Shown here piece after piece: positions 8,165 to 16,246 of a DNA stretch of 64,000 bases. The position numbers and the translations under genes are program-made. The first letter of the stretch is position 1; the number at the start of each line of letters is the position of its first letter. Under the pieces are notes generated by a model, which searched no databases, was not told the origin of the DNA, and saw nothing but the letters and a program-made list of their open reading frames with translations. Source of the DNA: UBA8199 sp964507045 (lineage in GTDB: Bacteria; Verrucomicrobiota; Verrucomicrobiia; Limisphaerales; UBA8199); contig CAZDOO010000022.1 in assembly GCA_964507045.1 (NCBI GenBank), positions 1 through 64,000 of the forward strand, written 5' to 3'.

Positions 8165-9418
8165 TCATGGCTTCGCGCCCGGCTTGGGCTCCGTGGGCGG
8201 CGCCATCAAGTCCTCCGTCTTGCTGCCGTCGGGCGCTGTCGGCTTCTCGCCCGTCTTCGGTTCCTCCTTCTTCACGGCGAGCAGCTCGGCGCGGTCTTTA
8301 AGCAGCGATTCCATCGTCCAGTTGGAAACCAGGTAAAACCACTTGCTGAATCCCTGTTCCTGGGCAAGCTTGTCTTCCAACTTCTTCTGCTTCTCTTTGA
8401 ATTCCTTGTCGAGCTTGGCCTTATCCTCGGCCTTCTCGTCCTTGGCGGGCGGGCGCTCCTTCGGGATTTGCGCCGTGACACTCACCACGATCGGGAGATT
8501 GTCGTTGGTCTTCTGCCCGACTTTGATCGTGTAAGTGAAGTCGTCAAACGTCTCGATCGTCACCACCGTCGGCTTGTCCAGGCCGACCTGCTCAGGCTTC
8601 GTGTCCGCGGGCAGCACGTCGCTAAAGGAGGGCGAGTTGAGCACATAGGCGAAACCGGAAGTCTTGGCAGAATCAAGCTGCTCGGCGGGTTTCGCCTCGG
8701 CCAGTTTCCAATCGCTGGCGTTTTCCGCCGAACGTGCCACCTTCCACGAGTTCGTCGCGGCGGGATAGGCGACCGCAATGGAACGGATCTTTTCGACCTT
8801 GAAGAAGTCCTTATTGAGCCATTGCTCCGGCTTGGGCTCAAGATTGCTGAGCGGGTCTGAGATCACCGCCAAGGTCTTGGCTTCCGCGGCAACCATGACG
8901 TAGCGCCCGTCGGGCCAGCCTTCGCTCTCACCCATCTCGCCCATTGGCGAGGAGCGGCCCTCCGCCTTGCGCAGGTGCGGCTTGCCCAGCAGCAACGACT
9001 TGATCGCCTTGCCGTTCTGGTCCCGCAGTTCCACCAATACGGCGGTATTGGTCCCCGGTCCCGGCGGAAGCAGCTTGTAACGTCCTAATTGCGAGGGCCC
9101 GATTTCCTCCGTCTGCGCCGCCTTAAGGTCGCTGGCTTTGAGCAGGAAGCTGCTGATATCCGCGAAGTTGGCTGGGTAATCGTTGCGTTGCTTCACTCGC
9201 CATAGGTTGTCCTTGCGGACCAGGTCCAGTTCGTTAGTGCCGCTCTTGATCAGAATCGCTGCGACATCATTGACGGGCAATTCGCCGAGCAGCTTCCGGG
9301 CGGCTCCCTCGCGCCCGCCGCCCTGCCACGCGGTTTGGTTCCTTTGGTGCAAAACCAGGCCGGCAATGCCCAACACCACGACTAACACCAATAGAATGAG
9401 AAACTGTTTCCGATTCAT
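8165..9418 (-). CDS. DUF4340 domain protein, last gene of the Gld-type ABC operon
   Basis: A 417-residue protein with an N-terminal membrane anchor (5-23) and an exported body. The region after the anchor (DVAAILIKSG, then LVRKDNLWRVKQRNDYPAN and ISSFLLKASDLKAAQTEEIG) is the usual DUF4340 pattern, with beta-rich repeats. A Lys/Glu-rich segment near 325-350 precedes a Pro/Lys-rich tail. Its ATG overlaps the GldG stop by four bases (ATGA), so the two are translationally coupled. DUF4340 proteins regularly follow GldG/GldF/GldA; they are taken to be part of the same envelope complex, but their role is not known. Confidence 0.85.
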   Translation of the reverse strand: MNRKQFLILLVLVVVLGIAGLVLHQRNQTAWQGGGREGAARKLLGELPVNDVAAILIKSGTNELDLVRKDNLWRVKQRNDYPANFADISSFLLKASDLKAAQTEEIGPSQLGRYKLLPPGPGTNTAVLVELRDQNGKAIKSLLLGKPHLRKAEGRSSPMGEMGESEGWPDGRYVMVAAEAKTLAVISDPLSNLEPKPEQWLNKDFFKVEKIRSIAVAYPAATNSWKVARSAENASDWKLAEAKPAEQLDSAKTSGFAYVLNSPSFSDVLPADTKPEQVGLDKPTVVTIETFDDFTYTIKVGQKTNDNLPIVVSVTAQIPKERPPAKDEKAEDKAKLDKEFKEKQKKLEDKLAQEQGFSKWFYLVSNWTMESLLKDRAELLAVKKEEPKTGEKPTAPDGSKTEDLMAPPTEPKPGAKP

Positions 9419-11331
9419 TTTGCCGAAGTCCTCCTGCGGTTAACCATAGCGATCACAATGCCCGTGGCGGTCACCGCCAGCGGCACCGCCAGAATATTGA
9501 CCCATTTGAGGCGCGTCTGCAGGGACACGACCTCCTTGCGCAAATCCTTCTGCACCTGTTTCAGGCGCTTGCGCGTGTCCGCCTCCTCCTTGCGAAGCTT
9601 CTCCAGCTCGACCCGTTGCTCGGGCGATAGAATAAAGCGCTGGTCTTTATCCTTCTTCTGCGATTGCATCTCATTGACCTTGCGCTGCGCCTCGGCCGCG
9701 CTGTCCTCCAGGCGCTTGATTTCACTCTGGAACTTCACATTGGCGGCCGCCTCCATCTCTTTGACGCGGATGAACGGACGGTTGAGCGTGGCTCGACTGC
9801 GCACAGCGATGAGGTTGTTGTCGCCCGTCATTTGCTCAACAATGTTCTGGGCCAGGTTGAGATTGGCATTCATCGCCATCTGCAGCGCGCCGAACGGGCT
9901 GTCAATGCGCCGCATCGTAAACGCGTCGTAGAGCAGGTCCGCGTCGCCAAACAGCACCACCGTGGTATCGCCCTTGCTTTCTTTAAGCGATTCACCGGGC
10001 TTGGCCGCATCCGGCTTCGGCTCATCCTTCTTCTCGCCTTCGTCCTTCTTGTCCGGCGGCGCCCCGTCAGGAAAGGCCGTCTTGAACTTGCCGGTCAGGC
10101 GAACCGCGAGATTGTAGCTCACGCCGGAGGGTTTGAACTCCTTCATGATGCTCTCGCCGGACAGGTTGGCGAGCATGGCGTCCACCAACTGCGAGTCCTT
10201 CGAGCTGTGGAGCAGCACGGTTTGCTTCAGGCCGGCCACCGGCGTCCCGGTGAAGGCGCCGGACAATGGCAGCCAGATGTTGTCAATCTGGCTCGTCGCC
10301 ACGTCATCCTTGTCAATGCCATCCGCCGTCAGGCCCAGCCAGGCCGGCGCTTCCTGCGGCTCGCCGTTCCGTCCCCGCAACTGCATCTTGAACTTGAGAT
10401 CGGCGACCACCTTGCTGGTGTCGAACTGGATGCCCCAGGCTTTGAGGAGCTTGTCTAACGAGGATCCGCCGCCGCCCATGTTCATCATCTGGTTCTGCTG
10501 CCGATTGTCCGCGACGCACTGGGCGTCCAGGAAGGCCACCAGCTTGCCGCCCCGCATGATGAACTGATCAATGGCATACTGCGCCTTGTCCGTGATGTCC
10601 TTGGGCGCGATGACCAGCAGCAGCTTGATGTGGTCATCAATCTTCTCCACATCCATGCCGACGCGCTCAACATTGAAATCGTTCTTCAACTCATTGACGA
10701 TGGCCCAAGACGGGCTGCCCTGCTGGCCCATCTGCTGCATCATGGGATTGGACGGCATGCCGAAGACCGGCAGCGGGCTCATCAGGCCAATGGTCACCTT
10801 TTCCGGGTTGGCGGCGCGCACAATGGCCCGGGCCAGGTCGTATTCGAGCAACCGCTCGCGGTTGGGCGCCAGGAATGGAATCGCCTGGACCTCATCCGCA
10901 CACTTTACTGCCAGGCCCAGGTAGTAGCGCTCCGCGCCCGGTAGCGCTTGCGGCTCCAGACCGTCCAATCGCGCGGAGTCCTCCGCGTCCGAATCCGGCT
11001 GCGGGTCGTATTTCTCGATCTTAAGCTTCCCGCCGGCTACCTGCCGGTACTCGGTGAGCAGGTCCTCGACTTTGCGCGCGTAGCCCTTGAGATATACCGT
11101 CTCCGGCGTCGCGCTCTCGCTTTGTGTGCAATAGAAGCGAATCGTTACCGGCGTATCCAGTTTCTTCAAGATCGCCTTGGTCCCGGCGGAGAGCGTATAG
11201 GCCTTCTCCTGTGTCAGGTCCAGGCGTTGGCGCGCCGCGCCGGCGATGAAGTTGAACGCAATTAAGATGACCAGCATCACCACGACGCCGGCGGTCGAAT
11301 AGAGAATTGTCTGAAGTGATTTCTTTTGCAT
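9415..11331 (-). CDS. GldG-like ABC transporter auxiliary protein
   Basis: A protein of 638 residues, membrane-anchored at both ends: an N-terminal helix (about 13-32) and a C-terminal helix just before the basic NRRRTSAK tail. The periplasmic body opens with the family block RLDLTQEKAYTLSAGTKAIL, followed by PVTIRFYCTQSES. A charged coiled coil (about 525-610) precedes the last helix. Start: the ATG at 11331 lies five bases after GGGAGG; the upstream TTG has no such support. In gliding Bacteroidetes GldG works with GldF and GldA. In non-gliding phyla the same trio has an undefined envelope role, so I do not infer gliding here. It overlaps the DUF4340 gene by four bases. Confidence 0.85.
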   Translation of the reverse strand: MQKKSLQTILYSTAGVVVMLVILIAFNFIAGAARQRLDLTQEKAYTLSAGTKAILKKLDTPVTIRFYCTQSESATPETVYLKGYARKVEDLLTEYRQVAGGKLKIEKYDPQPDSDAEDSARLDGLEPQALPGAERYYLGLAVKCADEVQAIPFLAPNRERLLEYDLARAIVRAANPEKVTIGLMSPLPVFGMPSNPMMQQMGQQGSPSWAIVNELKNDFNVERVGMDVEKIDDHIKLLLVIAPKDITDKAQYAIDQFIMRGGKLVAFLDAQCVADNRQQNQMMNMGGGGSSLDKLLKAWGIQFDTSKVVADLKFKMQLRGRNGEPQEAPAWLGLTADGIDKDDVATSQIDNIWLPLSGAFTGTPVAGLKQTVLLHSSKDSQLVDAMLANLSGESIMKEFKPSGVSYNLAVRLTGKFKTAFPDGAPPDKKDEGEKKDEPKPDAAKPGESLKESKGDTTVVLFGDADLLYDAFTMRRIDSPFGALQMAMNANLNLAQNIVEQMTGDNNLIAVRSRATLNRPFIRVKEMEAAANVKFQSEIKRLEDSAAEAQRKVNEMQSQKKDKDQRFILSPEQRVELEKLRKEEADTRKRLKQVQKDLRKEVVSLQTRLKWVNILAVPLAVTATGIVIAMVNRRRTSAK

Positions 11332-11345
11332 CAAAGCCTCCCGGT

Positions 11346-12089
11346 TCAGCCCGCGCGATGGGTGCGCAGGATCACACTGGTTGTAAAGAGCGAAAACCCG
11401 ATGACCGACAGGAAGAAGAGAATGTCGCGCGAGTCGAGCACCCCTTTCTGGAACCCCTCAAAGTGGGTCATAACGCTGAAAGACGTTACCAGGTCCACCA
11501 GTCGGGGCGCAACCTGTTCGAGCACATTAATGACCGGGGGGAATCCGGCCAGGATCAGGAACAGGCATACCACCAGCGAAATGATGAAACTCACGACCTG
11601 GCTGCGCGTGAGCGCCGAGGTGATGCAACTGATGGCCAGATAGGCTCCCGCCATCAGCCAGCTTCCAAAGTAGGCGGTCAAGATCACCCCGTTGTCGGGG
11701 TCGCCGAGATAATTTACAGTAATCACGATCGGGAAGGTAAGCACCAGCGCCAGCGCCAGGAACAGCCAGGACGCCAGGAACTTACCCACAATGGCCTGCC
11801 ACGCGGTGATGGGCATCGTCAGCAGCAGCTCAATCGTGCCCACGCGCCGCTCCTCCGCCCACAGCCGCATTCCCACCGCCGGGACCAGGAACAGGTAAAA
11901 CCACGGGTGCCAGTCGAAGAAAGGCCGCACCAGCGACGCTTCCTGCCGCTCGAAGAACCCGCCCACGAAGAACGTGAAGAACCCGCACAGCAGCAGGAAA
12001 ATCACGATGAAGACGTAGGCGAGCGGTGACGTGAAATAAGCGCCCAACTCGCGCTTCGTAATGGTCCAAACATTGCGCCAGGCGTTCAT
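11346..12089 (-). CDS. ABC-2 type permease (GldF-like)
   Basis: An integral membrane protein of 247 residues with about six hydrophobic segments. It has the amphipathic start WRNVWTITKRELGAYFTSPLAY and the EERRVGTIELLLTMPITAWQAIVGKFLA block of ABC-2 permeases. It forms the membrane channel partner of the ATPase encoded just upstream. The ATG at 12089 shares one base with the TAA of the ATPase gene and is preceded by AAGGAGG at a good distance, so this start is well supported. A longer frame upstream only reads the ATPase gene out of frame. Confidence 0.9.
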   Translation of the reverse strand: MNAWRNVWTITKRELGAYFTSPLAYVFIVIFLLLCGFFTFFVGGFFERQEASLVRPFFDWHPWFYLFLVPAVGMRLWAEERRVGTIELLLTMPITAWQAIVGKFLASWLFLALALVLTFPIVITVNYLGDPDNGVILTAYFGSWLMAGAYLAISCITSALTRSQVVSFIISLVVCLFLILAGFPPVINVLEQVAPRLVDLVTSFSVMTHFEGFQKGVLDSRDILFFLSVIGFSLFTTSVILRTHRAG

Positions 12090-13042
12090 TATGCAGCCTC
12101 CTTTGCCGTGTCGGGCATGGTAATGCTCCGGAAAACTTCGTCGAGTCGGCCTTCCTCGGTTTGCAGTTGCTCGATCTGCCATTCGCGCGCTACCTCGCCG
12201 ATAGCCTGCGCCAGCGCGCCATTCGCACCGCTCTTCGGAAATGCGCGCACTGTGACGTGCCCGTCCTTTTCTTCCAACACCGTCACCCGCTTGACCAGCG
12301 GCACCTGATACAGCTTCGTGCTCACCGCGGTTGCCGCCGGCCCCTTCACCCGCAGCGTCACCGCGCCGGCCCATTCCGACTGCTGCCGCAGCTCTTGCGG
12401 CGTGCCATTCGCGACGATCTTGCCGCGGTCAATAATGATCGCCCGCGAGCACACCGCATCTACTTCCTCCAGGATGTGTGTCGAGAAGATGATCGCCTTC
12501 TTCTCCCCCATCCGCCGGATCAACTGCCGCACCTCGTGCTTCTGGTTCGGGTCCAGCCCGTCCGTCGGCTCATCCAGCACCAGCACATCCGGATCGTGAA
12601 TGATAGACTGCGCGAAGCAGGTGCGATGACGATAACCTTTGGAAAGGGTTTCGACGCTTTGATGCAGCACTGATTCCAGAAAGCACATCTCGACGACGCG
12701 GTTGACCGCTTGCTTCCTCGCGTCGCCGCGCAAGCCGCGGATTTCCGCCGTGAATTTAAGGAACCCAAACACTGTCATGTCGGTGTAGGCCGGCGCGTTT
12801 TCCGGCAGGTAGCCAATCAACCGGCGCGATTCAATCGGATGCGCCACGATGTCGAAGCCCCCAACTGTCACCGTCCCGGCGGAGGGCGGCAAGAAGCCTG
12901 TAATCACGCGCATGGTCGTGGACTTCCCGGCGCCGTTGGGGCCGAGAAAACCCAGCACCTCGCCCCGGTTCACCGAGAACGACAGGTCGTCCACCGCCCG
13001 CTTGGTCCCGAACAGCTTTGCCAAATTTTGAACCTTAATCAT
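12089..13042 (-). CDS. ABC transporter ATP-binding protein (GldA-like)
   Basis: A cytoplasmic ATPase of 317 residues. Walker A is GPNGAGKS (34-41). The signature is LSKGY (133-137), the form usual in this subgroup instead of LSGGQ. Walker B and the catalytic Glu are in VLVLDEPT (153-160), followed by the D-loop GLDP and switch His in STHIL. A C-terminal domain of about 90 residues follows the nucleotide-binding domain, as in GldA/NatA-type proteins. It is the first gene of the operon (ATPase, permease, GldG, DUF4340). Confidence 0.92.
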   Translation of the reverse strand: MIKVQNLAKLFGTKRAVDDLSFSVNRGEVLGFLGPNGAGKSTTMRVITGFLPPSAGTVTVGGFDIVAHPIESRRLIGYLPENAPAYTDMTVFGFLKFTAEIRGLRGDARKQAVNRVVEMCFLESVLHQSVETLSKGYRHRTCFAQSIIHDPDVLVLDEPTDGLDPNQKHEVRQLIRRMGEKKAIIFSTHILEEVDAVCSRAIIIDRGKIVANGTPQELRQQSEWAGAVTLRVKGPAATAVSTKLYQVPLVKRVTVLEEKDGHVTVRAFPKSGANGALAQAIGEVAREWQIEQLQTEEGRLDEVFRSITMPDTAKEAA

Positions 13043-13278
13043 ATTGCTCTTCTACCATCTCTTGCGAAATGACCGGTGCAGATAACCAATTCAGGCTCAA
13101 GAGTAAAGCGGTTTCTTCACCTGGTCGCCGGCCCATTGCGGCTAAAGCTCGCAGGACCTATTCGGCTATTTTGGATTACTAAAGTGCATGCGCGTTCAAA
13201 AAAAACCAGGGGAGCCGCCGGCCACATCAAGCCCTCTTCCGGAGGGTCCCGGCCCTCAGGTTCAGCACTGCCCCTGCC

Positions 13279-13662
13279 CTACAGTCGTTCCCGCCCCGCG
13301 TAGCCCGCATCCAACTCATGCCAGAATTCAATGCCTTCGTCGTCCTGCTCCCAGCACAGGAATACCTCGCGTCCGCCGATAAGCGCCGGGAAATCCACCA
13401 GACCGCGCTCGATATTCTTGAGCTGGATCTCGCGGCGTTGGAACTCCGACAATACCTCTTCCAGGTCCGCGATGGTCCTGACCCACGTGTTCACCAATCC
13501 CCCGCCCAGATCGCAGCTCGGAGCCATCAGCCCACCGAGGCGGCCCTCGACCTTGGCCAGCTCTGCGTGCAAATGCGCAAGCTGTTTCAGCCACGCTCGA
13601 ACTTGCGGCAGCAAGTCCTGGGCTTCATCCCGCGTGTAGTGTTTCGTAAACTGGTGGGACAT
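13279..13662 (-). CDS. DUF2203 domain protein
   Basis: A protein of 127 residues matching DUF2203 over its whole length. It opens with KHYTRDEAQDLLPQVRAWL, has a helical coiled middle (GLVDFPAL at the end of it) and ends with EVFLCWEQDDEGIEFWHELDAG. It is soluble, with no signal peptide; several acidic and Trp residues near the C-terminus are conserved in the family. The function is unknown. It stands alone between the ABC operon and the TPR lipoprotein gene, on the same strand as both. The 236 bases downstream of it show nothing I can support. Confidence 0.8.
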   Translation of the reverse strand: MSHQFTKHYTRDEAQDLLPQVRAWLKQLAHLHAELAKVEGRLGGLMAPSCDLGGGLVNTWVRTIADLEEVLSEFQRREIQLKNIERGLVDFPALIGGREVFLCWEQDDEGIEFWHELDAGYAGRERL

Positions 13663-13745
13663 GGGGCCAAGGCAAGGTTACAAAGCTAACCCGTTACAAA
13701 GGTGACCTGAGCGGACCGCAAGACCAGGCCTGATGACCTTGGAGC

Positions 13746-15443
13746 TCATTTCGTCCCGCTGGCTTCCAGCTTCTTGCTCACCTGCGGATTCGGTTCGATC
13801 AAAAGCGACTTGCGCCAGGCTTCGCACGCCTTTTCGGGCTGCTGGAGGGCGGCGTAAATGTCCCCGATATGGTCGTAAACGGTCGCGTCGGGAGACTCCG
13901 AGAGCTCGGCCGCCTTGAGCGCGTGGGGCAGCGCCTCCGCAGGGTGGTTCAGCTTGAACAGCACCCAGGCCAGGCTGTCCAGGAACGCCGCGTTCTTCGG
14001 CTCGGCCTTGACTGCCTTCTCGATTAATTCCCGCGCCCGTTCAAGCTTTACGCCCTGCTCCGTCCACATGTAGCCGAGATAGTTCATTGCCTCCGCAAAG
14101 TCCGGCGCAAGCTGGAGTGACTTCTGAAAATACGCTTCCGCCTGGTCGTAGTCCCCTTTTCGTTCGGAAGCGGCCCCCAATTGGAAGTAAAACCCCTCGC
14201 TCAGTTGGCTCGGGTCCGTCGCCTTGGCGATGACCTCGGCGGCGACGAAATGTCGCAGCGCTTCCGGGTAGGATTTCAGCCCGTTGTAAGCCAGCGCGGT
14301 GTAGTACTCCAGGGCGAAGCTCTGGGCAAACTTCTGGCGCGCCTTCTCCAGCGTGGCCAAGGCCTCGCCGGGCTTCTTCAGCTCTATCTGTGCCACCGCC
14401 AGGTAATAGTAAGCCGACTCGAAGTCCGGGCTTAGCAGCACCGTCTTGCTCAAGGCTTCGGCCGCCTCTGCCGGTTTCTTGTCCTCGAGCGCCATTCGGC
14501 CCAGGTAATAGTGCGCTTGCGGATTAGTCGGGTCGTCGCGGAGAATCGCCTCGAGCTGTTCGCTCGCCCGCTTGTGATCGCTGCCGCGCAGATAGATTGA
14601 CGTCAGATTCGCCCGCACCCGCTCCTGGATCAACGGCAGGTCCGGAGGCTCTTTCAGCACTTCGAGGTAAAACTGCGCCGCCTCGGTCGAGTCGCCCAGC
14701 ACATTGTAGTTGTCCGCCAGCTTCAGCCGCAGCAGCGGCGTGCGCACGCCCTGCTTCGCCGCCCGGTTCAACAAGGCCCGTGCTTTCACGCTCGCCCCGT
14801 CCTTGTGTGCGGACGATTGCAGTCCAATCCCCGTGTAGAGTTCGGCCAGCCCAACTAGAAACTCGGCGTCTGGCTTGGGCTGCCGCGCCGCTTCGTCAAG
14901 CACTTTGAGCGCCTCTTCCGGCTGCCGCTTAGCCAAATAGCCCTGACAAAGATTCTGGTAGCCGAAAAGCGCGCCCGGCGATTTGCTGATCGCCACACGG
15001 TTGGCTGCCACCGCCTCATTCGGCTTGCCCAGCTCGGCATAGATCGTCCCCAGCCGCGCATAGACCTGGCCTGAGGCGTTCGGCTGCGCCACGGCCCGCG
15101 TGACTACTTCGAGCGCTTTCTGTGGCTGTTTGCCGCGAAGGAATCCGCCCGACACCTCCAGGACCAGTGCTTCATCGCTCGGATCCAGCATCACCGCCTG
15201 GTAATACTCCTCCGCTGCCTCCTGCGCTTCCCCGTTCATCTCATGGATTACGCCCGCCGCGTAGTGGGCGTGCGCTGCCGCCGCCCGCTCGACAGACTCT
15301 TCCTCCATCCGCTCGCGCTTGGCTGCACTCACGGGCTTACCCTGGGAACCTGCGGCCTGCCACTCGGGCGCCGAGCGGCACCCAGCCAGCAACAGGCTGC
15401 CAGCGATCAACAGCACCATCCCAATCCAGTGCAAACACAGCAT
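13746..15443 (-). CDS. TPR-repeat lipoprotein
   Basis: A protein of about 565 residues with a lipoprotein signal: a hydrophobic stretch ending LLLAGC, so Cys near residue 23 should be lipidated. The rest is a long series of tetratricopeptide repeats, for example AHYAAGVIHEMNGEAQEAAEEY, EAYFQKSLQLAPDFAEAMNYLG and ALPHALKAAELSESPDATVYDHIGDIY. Such proteins act as scaffolds at the outer membrane; no enzymatic domain is seen. The ATG at 15443 is preferred; a GTG at 15458 and an ATG near 15420 are alternatives, none with a strong ribosome-binding site. Confidence 0.85.
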   Translation of the reverse strand: MLCLHWIGMVLLIAGSLLLAGCRSAPEWQAAGSQGKPVSAAKRERMEEESVERAAAAHAHYAAGVIHEMNGEAQEAAEEYYQAVMLDPSDEALVLEVSGGFLRGKQPQKALEVVTRAVAQPNASGQVYARLGTIYAELGKPNEAVAANRVAISKSPGALFGYQNLCQGYLAKRQPEEALKVLDEAARQPKPDAEFLVGLAELYTGIGLQSSAHKDGASVKARALLNRAAKQGVRTPLLRLKLADNYNVLGDSTEAAQFYLEVLKEPPDLPLIQERVRANLTSIYLRGSDHKRASEQLEAILRDDPTNPQAHYYLGRMALEDKKPAEAAEALSKTVLLSPDFESAYYYLAVAQIELKKPGEALATLEKARQKFAQSFALEYYTALAYNGLKSYPEALRHFVAAEVIAKATDPSQLSEGFYFQLGAASERKGDYDQAEAYFQKSLQLAPDFAEAMNYLGYMWTEQGVKLERARELIEKAVKAEPKNAAFLDSLAWVLFKLNHPAEALPHALKAAELSESPDATVYDHIGDIYAALQQPEKACEAWRKSLLIEPNPQVSKKLEASGTK

Positions 15444-15453
15444 AGAATAACAC

Positions 15454-15515
15454 GCCACCCGCCCCGCTCTGGGAACGGGTGGCGCTGAATCAACCAGTTG
15501 GCGGCCCCAAGGGGC
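15454..15515 (-). terminator. Hairpins downstream of the bS22-like gene
   Basis: Reading in the gene direction, GGCCCCTTGGGGCC (about 15501-15514) begins just after the stop, and a second stem pairs GCCACCCG with CGGGTGGC (15454-15461 and 15476-15483) with a 14-base loop. Neither has a T-rich tail, so intrinsic termination is only a possibility. Confidence 0.35.
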
Positions 15516-15522
15516 CTCCAGG

Positions 15523-15624
15523 CTACTTCTGCCAGGTGCGCTTCTTGTGACGATGCGCGCGCAGCTTCTTGCGCCGTTTATGCTTATTAATCTTTGCTTT
15601 CCGTCGTTTCTTTAGTGAACCCAT
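15523..15624 (-). CDS. bS22/mS38-like ribosomal protein (AURKAIP1/COX24 domain)
   Basis: A 33-residue protein starting MGSLKKRRKAKINKHKRRKK and ending HKKRTWQK; well over half of its residues are Lys, Arg or His. Length, the MGS start and the KxxKHKRRK..RxxRHKKR pattern match the small AURKAIP1/COX24 family. In mitochondria this is mS38 and in mycobacteria bS22, bound at the decoding side of the small subunit. A longer in-frame start at 15708 would add 28 unrelated residues, so I use the ATG at 15624. It is easily missed by gene finders because of its size. Confidence 0.8.
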   Translation of the reverse strand: MGSLKKRRKAKINKHKRRKKLRAHRHKKRTWQK

Positions 15625-15801
15625 AGGCTGTATTTGTATAACCACCGACCGGCCATGCGCAAGCAACAGGCAGCCGTGCCGCCCATTGCCCCGATGAGGA
15701 CCAACCAATCGTTTCGCCGGGATACCGTGCGGGATGAACGCCCCAAGGTCAAGCCTGTTGGCGACGACAACCGTTCAGGAACCGAATCCTGGCGCTACCA
15801 C

Positions 15802-15842
15802 CCCATCCCACAGGGGGAATCCGTGAATTCCTTTGGGATGGG
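15802..15842. repeat. Simple hairpin
   Basis: CCCATCCCA (15802-15810) pairs perfectly with TGGGATGGG (15834-15842); CCA and TGG extend the stem beyond one mismatched base on each side. The loop contains GGAAT and AATTCC, which can form a second short stem. It is not followed by a T-run. Confidence 0.55.
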
Positions 15843-15912
15843 CTGGCCCGGGCGGCCAGGAATGTGGGTAACGCTCAGGCTTGGGTAACACCCCCCGTGC
15901 TGGCTCACCTCA

Positions 15913-15993
15913 CCGTATACACACCGTATGCTCACCGTAGAACCTCTGCAAACTTTGCAGAGGTTCAACGGTGAGTATACGGTGAGTATACGG
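15913..15993. repeat. 11-base-unit hairpin element, copy A
   Basis: Arms of 40 bases around a single central C at 15953. The inner 12 bases, AACCTCTGCAAA and TTTGCAGAGGTT, pair perfectly. The outer arms are tandem 11-base units of the form CCGTATACTCA (left arm CCGTATACACA, CCGTATGCTCA, then CCGTAG). The flanks CTGGCTCACCTCACCGTA (15900-15917) and CTGGTGCCAGGGTC (16024-16037) both recur in reverse orientation beside copy C near 53.9 kb. Confidence 0.85.
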
Positions 15994-16246
15994 AGGGACT
16001 GCGGAGATACGCTGGCGGGCGGCGCTGGTGCCAGGGTCAGGCCATCGGAGGAGCGGGAGTCCGGACCAACTCGTGGTGCTGGGGGCGAGGTGCGCGGTCG
16101 TTGAGGTGCCGTTGTTACAGGTAACTGTGGCGGTAGAGGTCAGCGGCATGTCACAAAACGAGGGGTTGAAATGGTGGCCAACACCCTCCGGGCCGGACCC
16201 CGGCGCGCGGCATCCGATACCCGCATCCGCCCCGCCGACCCGGCGA

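Larger units (their letters stand above)
15625..16246. other. Intergenic stretch with hairpin repeats
   Basis: A 622-base gap between the bS22-like gene and a secreted protein gene. It holds a hairpin at 15802-15842 and the 11-base-unit hairpin element at 15913-15993 with its flanks. Short frames across it, such as the one ending near 15910, are by-products of the palindrome. Nothing else was recognised. Confidence 0.7.

Noticed and set aside
15913..15993. Possible CRISPR-like or iteron array because of the short tandem units
   Set aside because: The units are contiguous, have no spacers, and are arranged as two mirrored arms of a hairpin. No cas or plasmid replication gene is present.
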